From: Microvirga lupini
GTDB lineage: Bacteria; Pseudomonadota; Alphaproteobacteria; Rhizobiales; Beijerinckiaceae
Assembly: GCF_014191055.1 (NCBI RefSeq)
Contig: NZ_JACHWB010000002.1
Location: forward strand, 496,001-560,000
DNA: 64,000 nt
Direction: 5' to 3'
Part shown: in pieces, positions 53,388-63,103 of the stretch
Layout of the letters: every line of letters begins with the position of its first letter
Numbering within the stretch: the first letter of the stretch is position 1
The notes under the pieces: model-generated
Seen by the model: the letters and a program-made list of their open reading frames with translations, nothing else
Told to the model about the DNA's origin: nothing
Databases searched by the model: none
Position numbers and translations under genes: made by a program

Positions 53388-53912
53388 TTACGGAAGAGCA
53401 TCGAACCCGGCCGAGAACCCGTTCAGGGACACGGGGATGCCGATTCCCTCCTCGGGCGTCTGGAAGACGATGAAGGTGGCCTGCTGGCCGGTCTTCATCT
53501 GATTGATCAGGTTCTCCTCCATGACGACCTCGGCGACGCAGCCCGAAGCCAGGCAGCGCACGAATCCGGCCCGACCGATATCCGTCTGGTCGATCTTCAG
53601 GCCAAGCCCTGAGGGCAGCAGAATACCCAGAGGCGCCACGACGCGCAGGAGGCGGCTTTTGCCATCAGCGGTTTTCAACATGATAATCACGAGGGTGACG
53701 TTGGGGCGGTCTTCCGCAACGACGTTCTGCACAAGGGCGCATTGCTCGGCAGTGGCCCCGGCCGGAGTCTCGCAGCGCATCTGCCAGTCACCGAAGGTGT
53801 TCTTGACCATGCCCTGAGCGCCGGCGTTGCTGGCGCCGAGCAGAGTTGTGAGCCCCAGGACCACTGCCGCGCCGTGGCGAACCCATTGCGATGCGCCCAT
53901 CGGTTTCTCCAT
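53388..53912 (-). CDS. IalB-family (invasion-associated locus B) exported protein
   Basis: A 174-residue protein with a signal peptide (about residues 8-33, VVLGLTTLLGASNAGA) and the IalB domain: FGDWQMRCET, AEQCALVQN, VVAPLGILLPSGLGLKID and RCLASGCVAEV, with the family's conserved cysteines. Most carriers are not pathogens; the protein is a periplasmic or secreted factor of unknown action. The ATG at 53912 has GAGGG upstream; another at 53900 (MGASQW) with GGAG is equally likely. Confidence 0.88.
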   Translation of the reverse strand: MEKPMGASQWVRHGAAVVLGLTTLLGASNAGAQGMVKNTFGDWQMRCETPAGATAEQCALVQNVVAEDRPNVTLVIIMLKTADGKSRLLRVVAPLGILLPSGLGLKIDQTDIGRAGFVRCLASGCVAEVVMEENLINQMKTGQQATFIVFQTPEEGIGIPVSLNGFSAGFDALP

Positions 53913-54098
53913 TCCTTCAACCCTCTCAAAGGGTCGCGGCATGCCGCCGCTTCGATCCGAGTTTGGCCCGTTGGGACCATGCCAGGGGGCGCAATGTCAA
54001 GCGAGAGGGGCGATTTGGAGAGCTGAAACGCTTTTTGGCGGTTATGACGCACAGTTTGGAACGCTTCTACCGTTGCGCTTGGACGGATCATGTGGTCT

Positions 54099-54112
54099 TT
54101 GACGCAGATCAA
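54099..54112 (+). promoter_or_regulatory. FixK/FNR-type box upstream of coxB
   Basis: TTGACGCAGATCAA at 54099-54112 matches TTGA-N6-TCAA, the binding pattern of FixK/FNR-type regulators. Its centre is 108 bases before the chosen coxB start. If it acts as a class II activator site, transcription would begin near 54147, which rules out the upstream ATG codons at 54115 as starts. Confidence 0.5.
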
Positions 54113-54213
54113 AGGTGATGGCGCAAGCCGGGCGCCGCTATTCGCACGCCCGCGCCTTCCCCGATGCTTTCATGGCCCTGGGCCATCACATCTTTAGGAG
54201 CTTTGGAACACCG

Positions 54214-55071
54214 ATGCGGATCGAGAATGCACGTCGATCGGTGACCGCCCTCTCCACGGCAGCGGTCGCACTTGTGTTGGGCATCAATGTGGCGTCGGCT
54301 GCCGCGGGGCAGCCCTCCCCCTGGGAAACCGGCATGCAGGAGATGGTAACAGAGCTGGGACAGAGCGTGTCCAGCTTCCACACCTACCTGGTCTGGCTGA
54401 TCGCGGCGATCTGCCTGTTCGTGCTGGCCCTGATCCTCGTGATCATCGCCCGGTTCAACGAGAACAAGAACCCGGTTCCGTCGAAAACCACCCACAATAC
54501 GCTCCTCGAAGTCGCCTGGACCATCGTCCCGGTTCTGATCCTGGTGGCGATTGCCATTCCGTCCTTCCGCCTCCTGCGCGAGCAGCTCGTGCCGCCGCAG
54601 GCCGACCTGGTAGTGAAGGCGACCGGCTATTCCTGGTACTGGGGCTATGAGTACCCGGCCGATCAGGGCGGCGGCTTCAAGTTCGACTCGAACATGATCC
54701 CCGAAGACGGACAACGGAAGCCGGACCAGCCGCGCCTGCTGGGCGCCGACAACGCTATGGTCGTGCCGGTAGGCAAGGTCGTGCGGGTTCAGGTGACCTC
54801 CGCGGACGTGCTGCACGCCTTTGCCCTGCCATCCTTCTACATCAAGGTCGATGCCATTCCCGGACGCCTGAACGAGACATGGTTCAAGGCCGAGAAGGAA
54901 GGCGTCTATTACGGCCAGTGCTCGGAGCTCTGCGGCAACGGCCATCCCTACATGCCGATCGAAATCCGCGTCGTGAGCGAGCAGCAATATGCCGCTTGGC
55001 TGGCCGAGGCGAAGCAGCGTTATGCTTCCACGGACAGCTCCGGCCCGGTCAAGTTCGCGAACGCTCAGTAA
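54214..55071 (+). CDS. coxB: Cytochrome c oxidase subunit II (aa3 type)
   Basis: A 285-residue subunit with a signal-like segment (about residues 12-30), two membrane helices (about 58-80 and 103-121) and a periplasmic cupredoxin domain. The CuA ligands are complete: H201, then CSELCGNGHPYM giving C236, C240, H244 and M247. It accepts electrons from cytochrome c. I start it at the ATG at 54214 (AGGAG upstream); the open frame reaches 54115, inside the predicted regulatory site. It precedes ctaD by 26 bases. Confidence 0.95.
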   Translation: MRIENARRSVTALSTAAVALVLGINVASAAAGQPSPWETGMQEMVTELGQSVSSFHTYLVWLIAAICLFVLALILVIIARFNENKNPVPSKTTHNTLLEVAWTIVPVLILVAIAIPSFRLLREQLVPPQADLVVKATGYSWYWGYEYPADQGGGFKFDSNMIPEDGQRKPDQPRLLGADNAMVVPVGKVVRVQVTSADVLHAFALPSFYIKVDAIPGRLNETWFKAEKEGVYYGQCSELCGNGHPYMPIEIRVVSEQQYAAWLAEAKQRYASTDSSGPVKFANAQ

Positions 55072-55076
55072 TCTGA

Positions 55077-56719
<1,643 letters not shown>

Positions 56720-56720
<1 letters not shown>

Positions 56721-56829
56721 CATCGGACCCAAAAGTGGAACCCACTTTTGGGATTGATCCGATGCTTGATCTAAAAAGTAGTGCATCGTTGCACGCGGAA
56801 AACCGGATCCACTTTTCCGCACGATGCAC
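56720..56829. repeat. Mosaic palindromic repeat, copy C (both modules) within the cox cluster
   Basis: Positions 56720-56766 hold the CCCAAAAGTG/CACTTTTGGG hairpin bounded by GCATC and GATGC. Positions 56781-56829 hold the second hairpin, GTGCATCGT to ACGATGCAC, with CGGAAAA and TTTTCCG arms around ACCGGATCC. Module order is opposite to copy A (1430-1557). Two small hairpins (56841-56866 and 56921-56937) follow, so the whole ctaD-ctaB gap is structured. Confidence 0.85.
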
Positions 56830-56961
56830 TCAAACAGCTGAGCTGGGCGGCTTTCGCCGCCCGGCTCCTCCCCAGAGGGCTTGGCTTTAACAAGCCTTCC
56901 GGCGAGGAGCCGACCACCCGGAGGCCTTTTCGGCCTCGTCCCGGCATTTCGGATTTTTGTG

Positions 56962-57918
56962 ATGAGCACCATGTCGAACAGTCTGGCCGAATCCCACGTT
57001 GAGAGCCTCGCCACGGCAGGCCTGTCACAGGGGGACGTGTCCGACTTCTTCGCCCTGCTGAAGCCGCGCGTGATGTTTCTCGTCGTCTTCACGGCCCTCG
57101 TCGGCATGGTCATCAGCCCCTCGAACGTCCACCCGGTCGTGGCCTTCGTGTCGCTGCTGATGATCGCCATCGGCGGCGGGGCTTCAGGCTGCCTCAACAT
57201 GTGGTGGGATGCGGATATCGACGCGGTCATGACCCGCACCCGCAAACGCCCGATTCCCGCCGGCAAGATCCAGCCCGGCGAGGCATTGGCCTTCGGGGTG
57301 TCGCTCTCCGTCGGCTCGGTGATCATCCTGGGCCTCGTGAGCAACTGGCTGGCCGCGGGCCTTCTGGCCTTTACGATCTTCTTCTACGTGGTCGTCTATT
57401 CCATGTGGCTGAAGCGCTCGACGCCGCAGAACATCGTCATCGGCGGTGCGGCGGGCGCCCTCCCCCCGATCGTCGCGCAGGCGGCCGTCACGGGCCATGT
57501 GGCCTGGGACAGCGTGGTGCTGTTCGCCATCATCTTCATGTGGACCCCGCCCCATTTCTGGGCTCTGGCTCTCGTGAAGTCAGGCGATTACGAGCGCGCC
57601 GGCATCCCCATGTTGCCGAACGTGGCGGGCCCCGATGCCACCCGGTTCCAGATCCTCGCCTACACGATCCTTCTGGCTCCGCTGGGCATGGCTCCGGTGG
57701 CCCTAGGGTTTGGCGGCCTGGCCTATGCCATCATCTCGCTCGTCGGCGGCCTCGGCATGCTGGCGCTGGCCGTCCAGGTCTACCGCCTGCGCCAGGGCGA
57801 GCCTGCCATGCGGGTCGCCCAGCAGCTTTTCGGCTTTTCGATCCTCTATCTCTTCCTGCTCTTCGCGACCCTGCTCGTGGAGCACGGCTTCGGCTTCTTC
57901 CGGCCGGTGTTCGGGTAA
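56962..57918 (+). CDS. ctaB: Protoheme IX farnesyltransferase (heme O synthase)
   Basis: A 318-residue UbiA-family membrane prenyltransferase that farnesylates heme B for the oxidase. The first aspartate motif is [20 protein letters not shown] and the second region is [32 protein letters not shown] is also typical. About eight helices are visible. I start at the ATG at 56962; the open frame extends to 56881 through hairpin DNA without homology. It is followed by a 54-residue ORF after three bases. Confidence 0.95.
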   Translation: MSTMSNSLAESHVESLATAGLSQGDVSDFFALLKPRVMFLVVFTALVGMVISPSNVHPVVAFVSLLMIAIGGGASGCLNMWWDADIDAVMTRTRKRPIPAGKIQPGEALAFGVSLSVGSVIILGLVSNWLAAGLLAFTIFFYVVVYSMWLKRSTPQNIVIGGAAGALPPIVAQAAVTGHVAWDSVVLFAIIFMWTPPHFWALALVKSGDYERAGIPMLPNVAGPDATRFQILAYTILLAPLGMAPVALGFGGLAYAIISLVGGLGMLALAVQVYRLRQGEPAMRVAQQLFGFSILYLFLLFATLLVEHGFGFFRPVFG

Positions 57919-57921
57919 TCG

Positions 57922-58086
57922 ATGATGGCAGATCCCACTCCTCCCGTCCGCCTAACCCCTGAGGAACAGAAGCGACGCCGCCAGCGCTCCTTGGCCCTGG
58001 CCCTTGCGCTCGGCGTGTTCTGCATCCTGCTTTTTGCCGTCACCCTGGCAAAGCTCGGACCCGGCGTCCTGCAACGGCCCATGTGA
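57922..58086 (+). CDS. Small single-helix protein between ctaB and ctaG (CoxF-like)
   Basis: A 54-residue ORF: a basic N-terminal part (LTPEEQKRRRQR) followed by one membrane helix (about residues 25-45, LALALALGVFCILLFAVTLA) and a short tail. It starts three bases after the ctaB stop and ends eight bases before the ctaG start, with coding-like third positions, so it is very likely real. Small proteins of this layout occupy the same place in other alphaproteobacterial cox operons. An assembly role is inferred only. Confidence 0.75.
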   Translation: MMADPTPPVRLTPEEQKRRRQRSLALALALGVFCILLFAVTLAKLGPGVLQRPM

Positions 58087-58094
58087 GGTGAGAC

Positions 58095-58685
58095 ATGGCT
58101 GAGAATCCGCACATCCAGCGCAAGATGAACCGCACGGCCTTTGCCTGCGTCGGTCTCGTGGCGGGCATGGTCGGCCTCGCCTACGCGTCCGTTCCGCTCT
58201 ACGACCTCTTCTGCAAGGTCACCGGATTCGGCGGCACGCCTGTCGCGGTCGACAACAACGGATCGCAGGTGCTGGACCGGACGATCTCCGTCCGCTTCGA
58301 TTCCAATGTGGCGCCCGGGCTGAACTGGCGCTTCTCGCCGGAAACGCCCGAGGTCAAGGTCAAGCTCGGCGAGACCACGACGGTTCTCTACAAGGTCACC
58401 AACAAGGGCGACAGGCCGAGCACGGGCATTGCCACCTACAACGTGCAGCCCGACCTCGCCGGCACCTATTTCTCGAAGCTCGAGTGCTTCTGCTTCACCG
58501 AGCAGACCCTGCAGCCGGGCGAAACCCTGGAATCCGCGGTCGTCTTCTACGTCGATCCCCGCCTCGTGCAGGATCGCGACGTGAAGGACCTTTCATCCAT
58601 CACCCTCTCCTACACCTACTTCCCCTCCAAGGGGGGCAAGCCGGTGGCGGAAGTGACATCATCCACCACACCCATCGCGCAATAA
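58095..58685 (+). CDS. ctaG: Cytochrome c oxidase assembly protein CtaG (Cox11 family)
   Basis: A 196-residue protein with one N-terminal membrane helix (about residues 14-34) and a periplasmic Cox11 domain. The copper-binding pair is in KLECFCFTEQTL (CFC). VPLYDLFCKVTGFGGT and ITLSYTYFP are family hallmarks. It delivers copper to the CuB site of CtaD. TGAGGTGAGAC precedes the ATG. The name CtaG is used for unrelated proteins elsewhere; this is the Cox11 type. Confidence 0.96.
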   Translation: MAENPHIQRKMNRTAFACVGLVAGMVGLAYASVPLYDLFCKVTGFGGTPVAVDNNGSQVLDRTISVRFDSNVAPGLNWRFSPETPEVKVKLGETTTVLYKVTNKGDRPSTGIATYNVQPDLAGTYFSKLECFCFTEQTLQPGETLESAVVFYVDPRLVQDRDVKDLSSITLSYTYFPSKGGKPVAEVTSSTTPIAQ

Positions 58686-58753
58686 GACACGTGACAAGCT
58701 GGGCGGAAACGTCCTAAAGCGAGTTCACCTTCGAGGCACGGAGACGACACGAA

Positions 58754-59617
58754 ATGGCCGAGGCCCACGCCAAGAACCACGACTACCACATCCTTGAACC
58801 GAGCCCGTGGCCGCTCATCGGCGCGGTCAGCGCGTTCCTGCTGACCTCCGGGTTCGTGACCTGGTGGAAAGACATCGCCATCGCCGGCATGCATCTCGGC
58901 CCCTTCGTCTTCGGCGCGGGCATCATCGGCGTTCTCTACACCATGCTCTCCTGGTGGACGGATGTGGTGAAGGAAGCCAATACCGGCTCGCATACCCGCG
59001 TGGTCCAGCTTCACCACCGCTACGGCATGATCATGTTCATCGCCTCCGAGGTGATGTTCTTCGCCGCCTGGTTCTGGGCCTATTTCGATGCGGCCCTCTA
59101 TGCCGGCGACCCGCAGCTCTACTCCCGCGTCGAGACGCTCGGCGGCGTCTGGCCCCCGAAGGGCATCGAGACCTTCGATCCCTGGCACCTGCCGCTTCTC
59201 AACACGCTGATCCTGCTCACCTCAGGCACCACGGTCACCTGGGCGCACCACGCGCTCCTGCACAACGACCGCCAAGGCCTGAAGATGGGCCTGTGGCTCA
59301 CGGTGATCCTCGGCTTCATCTTCACCTGCGTGCAGGCCTACGAGTACAGCCACGCGGCCTTCGGCTTCAGCGGCAACATCTACGGCGCCACTTTCTTCAT
59401 GGCGACGGGCTTCCACGGCGCGCACGTGATCATCGGCACCATCTTCCTGGCCGTGTGCCTGCTGCGCGCCTATCGCGGCGACTTCACGCCCCAGCAGCAT
59501 CTCGGCTTCGAGTTCGCCGCCTGGTACTGGCACTTCGTCGACGTGGTGTGGCTCTTCCTCTTCGCCGCCATCTATGTGTGGGGCTACGGCGGACCGGTGG
59601 CCGGCGGCGGTCACTGA
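58754..59617 (+). CDS. ctaE: Cytochrome c oxidase subunit III
   Basis: A 287-residue, seven-helix subunit. Typical segments are [77 protein letters not shown] and [16 protein letters not shown]. It stabilises the catalytic core and sustains turnover. It follows ctaG by 68 bases and ends before a hairpin that separates it from DUF983/surf1. Confidence 0.97.
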   Translation: MAEAHAKNHDYHILEPSPWPLIGAVSAFLLTSGFVTWWKDIAIAGMHLGPFVFGAGIIGVLYTMLSWWTDVVKEANTGSHTRVVQLHHRYGMIMFIASEVMFFAAWFWAYFDAALYAGDPQLYSRVETLGGVWPPKGIETFDPWHLPLLNTLILLTSGTTVTWAHHALLHNDRQGLKMGLWLTVILGFIFTCVQAYEYSHAAFGFSGNIYGATFFMATGFHGAHVIIGTIFLAVCLLRAYRGDFTPQQHLGFEFAAWYWHFVDVVWLFLFAAIYVWGYGGPVAGGGH

Positions 59618-59646
59618 TCCCGCTCACCGCAGCATCAATTCGGCAG

Positions 59647-59667
59647 GGGCGGCTCTCACGGCCGCCC
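59647..59667 (+). terminator. Hairpin after ctaE
   Basis: GGGCGGC (59647-59653) and GCCGCCC (59661-59667) pair over a seven-base loop, followed by TTCGCATTTT. It could end or reduce transcription before the DUF983-surf1 pair. Confidence 0.5.
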
Positions 59668-59733
59668 TTCGCATTTTCGGGGTTGCATCACCATCTGTCG
59701 GTCAGCCCCGCCGGCCCAATCTGGAGAAAAGCC

Positions 59734-60105
59734 GTGGCTCACGACCCGTCCGCCCCCTCGCCCATCACCACCGGCCTTAAAGGGCTCTGCCCCCGCTGCG
59801 GCAAAGGGCACGTGTTCAAGGGCTTCCTCTCGGTGCAGCCGAAATGCGAGGTCTGCGGCCTCGACCTCGCCTTCACGGACACGGGCGATGGCCCGGCGTT
59901 CTTCGTCATGTCCTTCGTCGGCATCGTGGTGGTGGCTCTCGCCCTCTGGACCGAATTCACCTACGAGCCGCCGATCTGGCTCCATCTCGTCATGTGGACG
60001 GCGCTCAGCATCGTCTTGAGCCTCCTCCTGGTGCGGCCGCTCAAAGGCGTTCTGATGAACCTGCAGTACCACCACAAGGCCGAGGAAGGGCGCTTCGAGA
60101 AGTGA
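59734..60105 (+). CDS. DUF983 family membrane protein
   Basis: A 123-residue protein with a zinc-ribbon-like N-terminus (CPRCGKGHVF and CEVCGLDL) and two membrane helices (about residues 53-72 and 78-98). The GTG at 59734 follows TGGAGAAAAGCC, a good ribosome-binding site. Its stop overlaps the surf1 start as GTGA. DUF983 genes are regularly found with cox genes in alphaproteobacteria, so an oxidase-assembly role is reasonable, though unproven. Confidence 0.88.
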   Translation: MAHDPSAPSPITTGLKGLCPRCGKGHVFKGFLSVQPKCEVCGLDLAFTDTGDGPAFFVMSFVGIVVVALALWTEFTYEPPIWLHLVMWTALSIVLSLLLVRPLKGVLMNLQYHHKAEEGRFEK

Positions 60106-60869
60106 CCGCCTCCCGCTTGCACAGGAGCCGCTCCCTCCTCGTTCCGGGCCTAGCGGCCCTGGTGGCGCTTGCCACCCTGCTCGGTCTGGGTACCTGGCAG
60201 CTCCAGCGCAAGGCCTGGAAGGAGGACCTGATCCAGCAGATCGAAACCCGCGCCTATGGCGATCCCGGCCCGATCGTGCCGGAATTGGATTGGTCCGCTT
60301 GGCGCGCCGACCAGGATGAGTTCCGCAAAGTGCGGGTGACCGGCACCTTCCTTCACGAGTTCGAGGCCCCGGTCTATGGCCTTGCCCGCGGTGAGCGGCA
60401 GGGAGCGCCCCTCCAGGGCTATTACCTGATCACGCCTCTCAAGCTCGCCTCCGGGGCCATCGTAATGGTCAACCGCGGCTTCGTGCCGACGGACCTGCGC
60501 GACCCGGCGCGGCGCCCCGAGAGCCGGCCTACAGGCGAGGTCACGATCACCGGCCTCGTGCGGGCGCCCGAGGCGCGCAATCCCTTCACGCCTAACGACG
60601 ATCCGGCCCGCAACCAATGGTTCGCCCGCGATCCCCAGGCCATGGCGGCGGCCCACAACCTTGAGCGCGTCGCGCCCTTCCTGATCGACGCCGATGCAAG
60701 CCCCAATCCGGGCGGCTGGCCGCGGGGCGGGCAGACACCCCTGACCCTGCCGAACAACCACCTGCAATACGCAGTCACGTGGTACGGCATCGCCCTGACC
60801 CTGATCGGCGTCTTCGGGGCCTTTGCCTGGCGGCGCCTGAAGGGGCTGGACTCAGCCGAGCTGAAATAG
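60102..60869 (+). CDS. Surf1-family oxidase assembly protein
   Basis: A 255-residue protein with membrane helices near both ends (about residues 12-32 and 224-243) and a periplasmic loop between, the Surf1 layout. Hallmarks are LGLGTWQLQRKAWKEDLI, GYYLITPLKLASGAIVMVNR and HLQYAVTWYGIALTLI. Surf1 proteins help insert heme A into subunit I. The GTG at 60102 overlaps the DUF983 stop, so translation is coupled. It is the last gene of the oxidase cluster. Confidence 0.93.
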   Translation: MTASRLHRSRSLLVPGLAALVALATLLGLGTWQLQRKAWKEDLIQQIETRAYGDPGPIVPELDWSAWRADQDEFRKVRVTGTFLHEFEAPVYGLARGERQGAPLQGYYLITPLKLASGAIVMVNRGFVPTDLRDPARRPESRPTGEVTITGLVRAPEARNPFTPNDDPARNQWFARDPQAMAAAHNLERVAPFLIDADASPNPGGWPRGGQTPLTLPNNHLQYAVTWYGIALTLIGVFGAFAWRRLKGLDSAELK

Positions 60870-61009
60870 GACGTTTGTCATTTCAGCCGAGCGGAGCTAT
60901 TCTATGATCATGTTCACGCTGCTCATGACCGTAACCCATCTCACGATGCGCCTTGCAGGGCGTACGGGAGAGGCTTTGCGCGTCTAAGTCAGCGTCGAGC
61001 ATTCCCGAC

Positions 61010-61035
61010 AAGCCCTGCGGAGACGAGCAGGGCTT
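61010..61035. terminator. Hairpin between surf1 and the GNAT gene
   Basis: AAGCCCTGC (61010-61018) and GCAGGGCTT (61027-61035) form a perfect 9-bp stem with an eight-base loop, 46 bases before the acetyltransferase start. It has no T-tract; it could be a terminator or a leader structure. Confidence 0.5.
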
Positions 61036-61080
61036 CTCAAAGGTTCGGTTCGCCTCCGCCTTCATCCAGAGGAGAGCGAC

Positions 61081-61611
61081 ATGGACATTCAGCCAACAAC
61101 TCATCCGCCCAGCTCCGCCGACGACATTGTCATCCGCGCGGCGCGTCTCACCGATTGCGAAGGCATTGCCGCTTTGGGCAATATGCCCGGCTATCGCTGG
61201 GGCACCCTGCGCCTGCCCCATCAGACACCCGAGGCCACCCGGAAATGGCTTGAGGGCATCAACCCGGCCAGCAATGTCAGTCTCGTGGTGGAGAGAGACG
61301 GCCAGATCATCGGCAGCGGCGGCTTCGAGCGACACCAGGGCCGACGCTCCCATGTGGCTTATCTCGGCATGGGCCTGCACGACGATTTCCACGGCCGCGG
61401 CATCGGCTCCAGGCTGCTGCGTGAACTGATCATGATCGCCGACGACTGGCTCAACCTGAGACGGATCGAACTGACCGTCTATGTGGATAACGTAGCCGCA
61501 ATCGCGCTCTACAAGCGCAATGGGTTCGAGATCGAGGGTACGCACAGGGATTTCGCCTTCCGGGGCGGCGCCTTCGCCGATGCCTATGCAATGGCCCGGA
61601 TAAAACCATGA
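61081..61611 (+). CDS. GNAT-family N-acetyltransferase
   Basis: A 176-residue acetyltransferase. The acetyl-CoA loop is GLHDDFHGRGIGSRLLREL (motif A, R/Q-x-x-G-x-G/A), with motif B at YVDNVAAIALYKRNGFEIEG. The N-terminal part (VIRAARLTDCEGIAAL) is the usual opening strand and helix. The substrate (amino acid, ribosomal protein or small amine) cannot be told. GAGGAGAGCGAC precedes the ATG. It is flanked by surf1 and thrC on the same strand. Confidence 0.9.
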   Translation: MDIQPTTHPPSSADDIVIRAARLTDCEGIAALGNMPGYRWGTLRLPHQTPEATRKWLEGINPASNVSLVVERDGQIIGSGGFERHQGRRSHVAYLGMGLHDDFHGRGIGSRLLRELIMIADDWLNLRRIELTVYVDNVAAIALYKRNGFEIEGTHRDFAFRGGAFADAYAMARIKP

Positions 61612-61687
61612 ACTCTGCGACCGGATGCGGCTTGCCGTGTCCGGTTCATAACCATAATGTCCGGCCGAATTTTCCAGGAGATCGACT

Positions 61688-63103
61688 GTGCTCCATGTCT
61701 CGACCCGGGGGGAAGCCCCGGCGCTCGGTTTCAGTGATGCCCTGCTGACCGGCCTCGCCCGGGACGGTGGCCTCTATCTGCCCGAAAGCTGGCCGAGCTT
61801 AACTGCTGAGACAATCGGCGGCTTCGCCGGCAAGCCCTATGCGGAGGTGGCCAAAGCCGTGCTCGGGCCGCTGGTCGACGGCGACATCCCCGAGGCCGCG
61901 CTCGGCCGCATGATCGACGAGTCTTACGCCTCGTTCCGCCACGCCGCCGTCTGCCCGCTGACGCAGCTTGGCGACAACCTCTTCGTGCTCGAGCTCTTCC
62001 ACGGCCCCACGCTCGCGTTCAAGGACGTGGCGATGCAGTTGCTCGGTCGCCTCATGGATCACGTGCTGAAGGCGCGTGGGGCACGCGCCACCATCGTAGG
62101 CGCCACTTCGGGCGACACGGGCAGCGCGGCCGTGGAGGCCTTCAAGGGCCTCGATCAGGTCGACATCTTTATCCTCTACCCGCATGGCCGCGTGTCGGAC
62201 GTGCAGCGCCGGCAGATGACCACGGTGGCTTCGCCCAACGTCCATGCGCTCGCGGTCGAGGGCACCTTCGACGATTGCCAGACCATGGTGAAGGGCATGT
62301 TCAACCATGCCCGCTTCCGCGACGAACTGCAGCTCTCGGGCGTGAACTCCATCAACTGGGCCCGCGTGGCAGCGCAGGCCGTCTATTACTTCACCGCTGC
62401 GGTTGCGCTGGGCTCCCCTCACCGCCCGGTCTCGTTCTCCGTTCCCACGGGCAATTTCGGCGACATCCTCGCCGGCTGGGCGGCCAAGCGCATGGGCCTG
62501 CCGATCGAGCGGCTGATGATCGGCACCAATGCCAACGACATCCTGGCCCGCACGCTGGGCTCAGGATCCTATGAGATCAAGGGTGTGCATCCCACGACCT
62601 CGCCATCCATGGACATCCAGATCTCGTCCAATTTCGAGCGCCTGCTGTTCGAGGCCTACGGCCGCGATGGCGAAGCGATCCGCCGCCTCATGGCGAGTCT
62701 CAACCAGTCCCGCGCTTTCCTCATCGACGCCGAGCCGCTGTCTCGCATCCGCGAGGAGTTCTCGGCTCAGGCCGTCGACGAGGACAACGTCATAGCGGAG
62801 ATGGCCGAGACCTATCGCAGCACCGGCTACGTGCTCGACCCGCACAGCGCCGTCGGCACCCGCGCCGCACGCGCCCTGCTCAAAGAAGATCCCGCAACAC
62901 CGGTCGTGGCTCTCTCCACGGCCCATCCGGCGAAATTCCCGGACGCGGTCGAGCGTGCGACTGGCGTTCGCCCCGCACTTCCGCCGCACATGGCTGATCT
63001 GATGGAGCGCAGGGAAAGCTTCACGGTTCTTCCCAACGACCAGGCTGCGGTCGAGCGCTTCATCCGCGAGCGCGCGCGGGCGGTCAAAGGCGCTGCCGCA
63101 TGA
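61688..63103 (+). CDS. thrC: Threonine synthase
   Basis: A 471-residue PLP enzyme making threonine from phosphohomoserine. The PLP lysine is K112 in GPTLAFKDVAMQLLG. VGATSGDTGSAAVEAF and PTGNFGDILAGW are phosphate- and cofactor-binding loops. The GTG at 61688 follows CCAGGAGATCGACT, so it is a confident start. The stop overlaps the M16 peptidase start (ATGA), a gene pairing often seen in this order. Confidence 0.97.
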   Translation: MLHVSTRGEAPALGFSDALLTGLARDGGLYLPESWPSLTAETIGGFAGKPYAEVAKAVLGPLVDGDIPEAALGRMIDESYASFRHAAVCPLTQLGDNLFVLELFHGPTLAFKDVAMQLLGRLMDHVLKARGARATIVGATSGDTGSAAVEAFKGLDQVDIFILYPHGRVSDVQRRQMTTVASPNVHALAVEGTFDDCQTMVKGMFNHARFRDELQLSGVNSINWARVAAQAVYYFTAAVALGSPHRPVSFSVPTGNFGDILAGWAAKRMGLPIERLMIGTNANDILARTLGSGSYEIKGVHPTTSPSMDIQISSNFERLLFEAYGRDGEAIRRLMASLNQSRAFLIDAEPLSRIREEFSAQAVDEDNVIAEMAETYRSTGYVLDPHSAVGTRAARALLKEDPATPVVALSTAHPAKFPDAVERATGVRPALPPHMADLMERRESFTVLPNDQAAVERFIRERARAVKGAAA

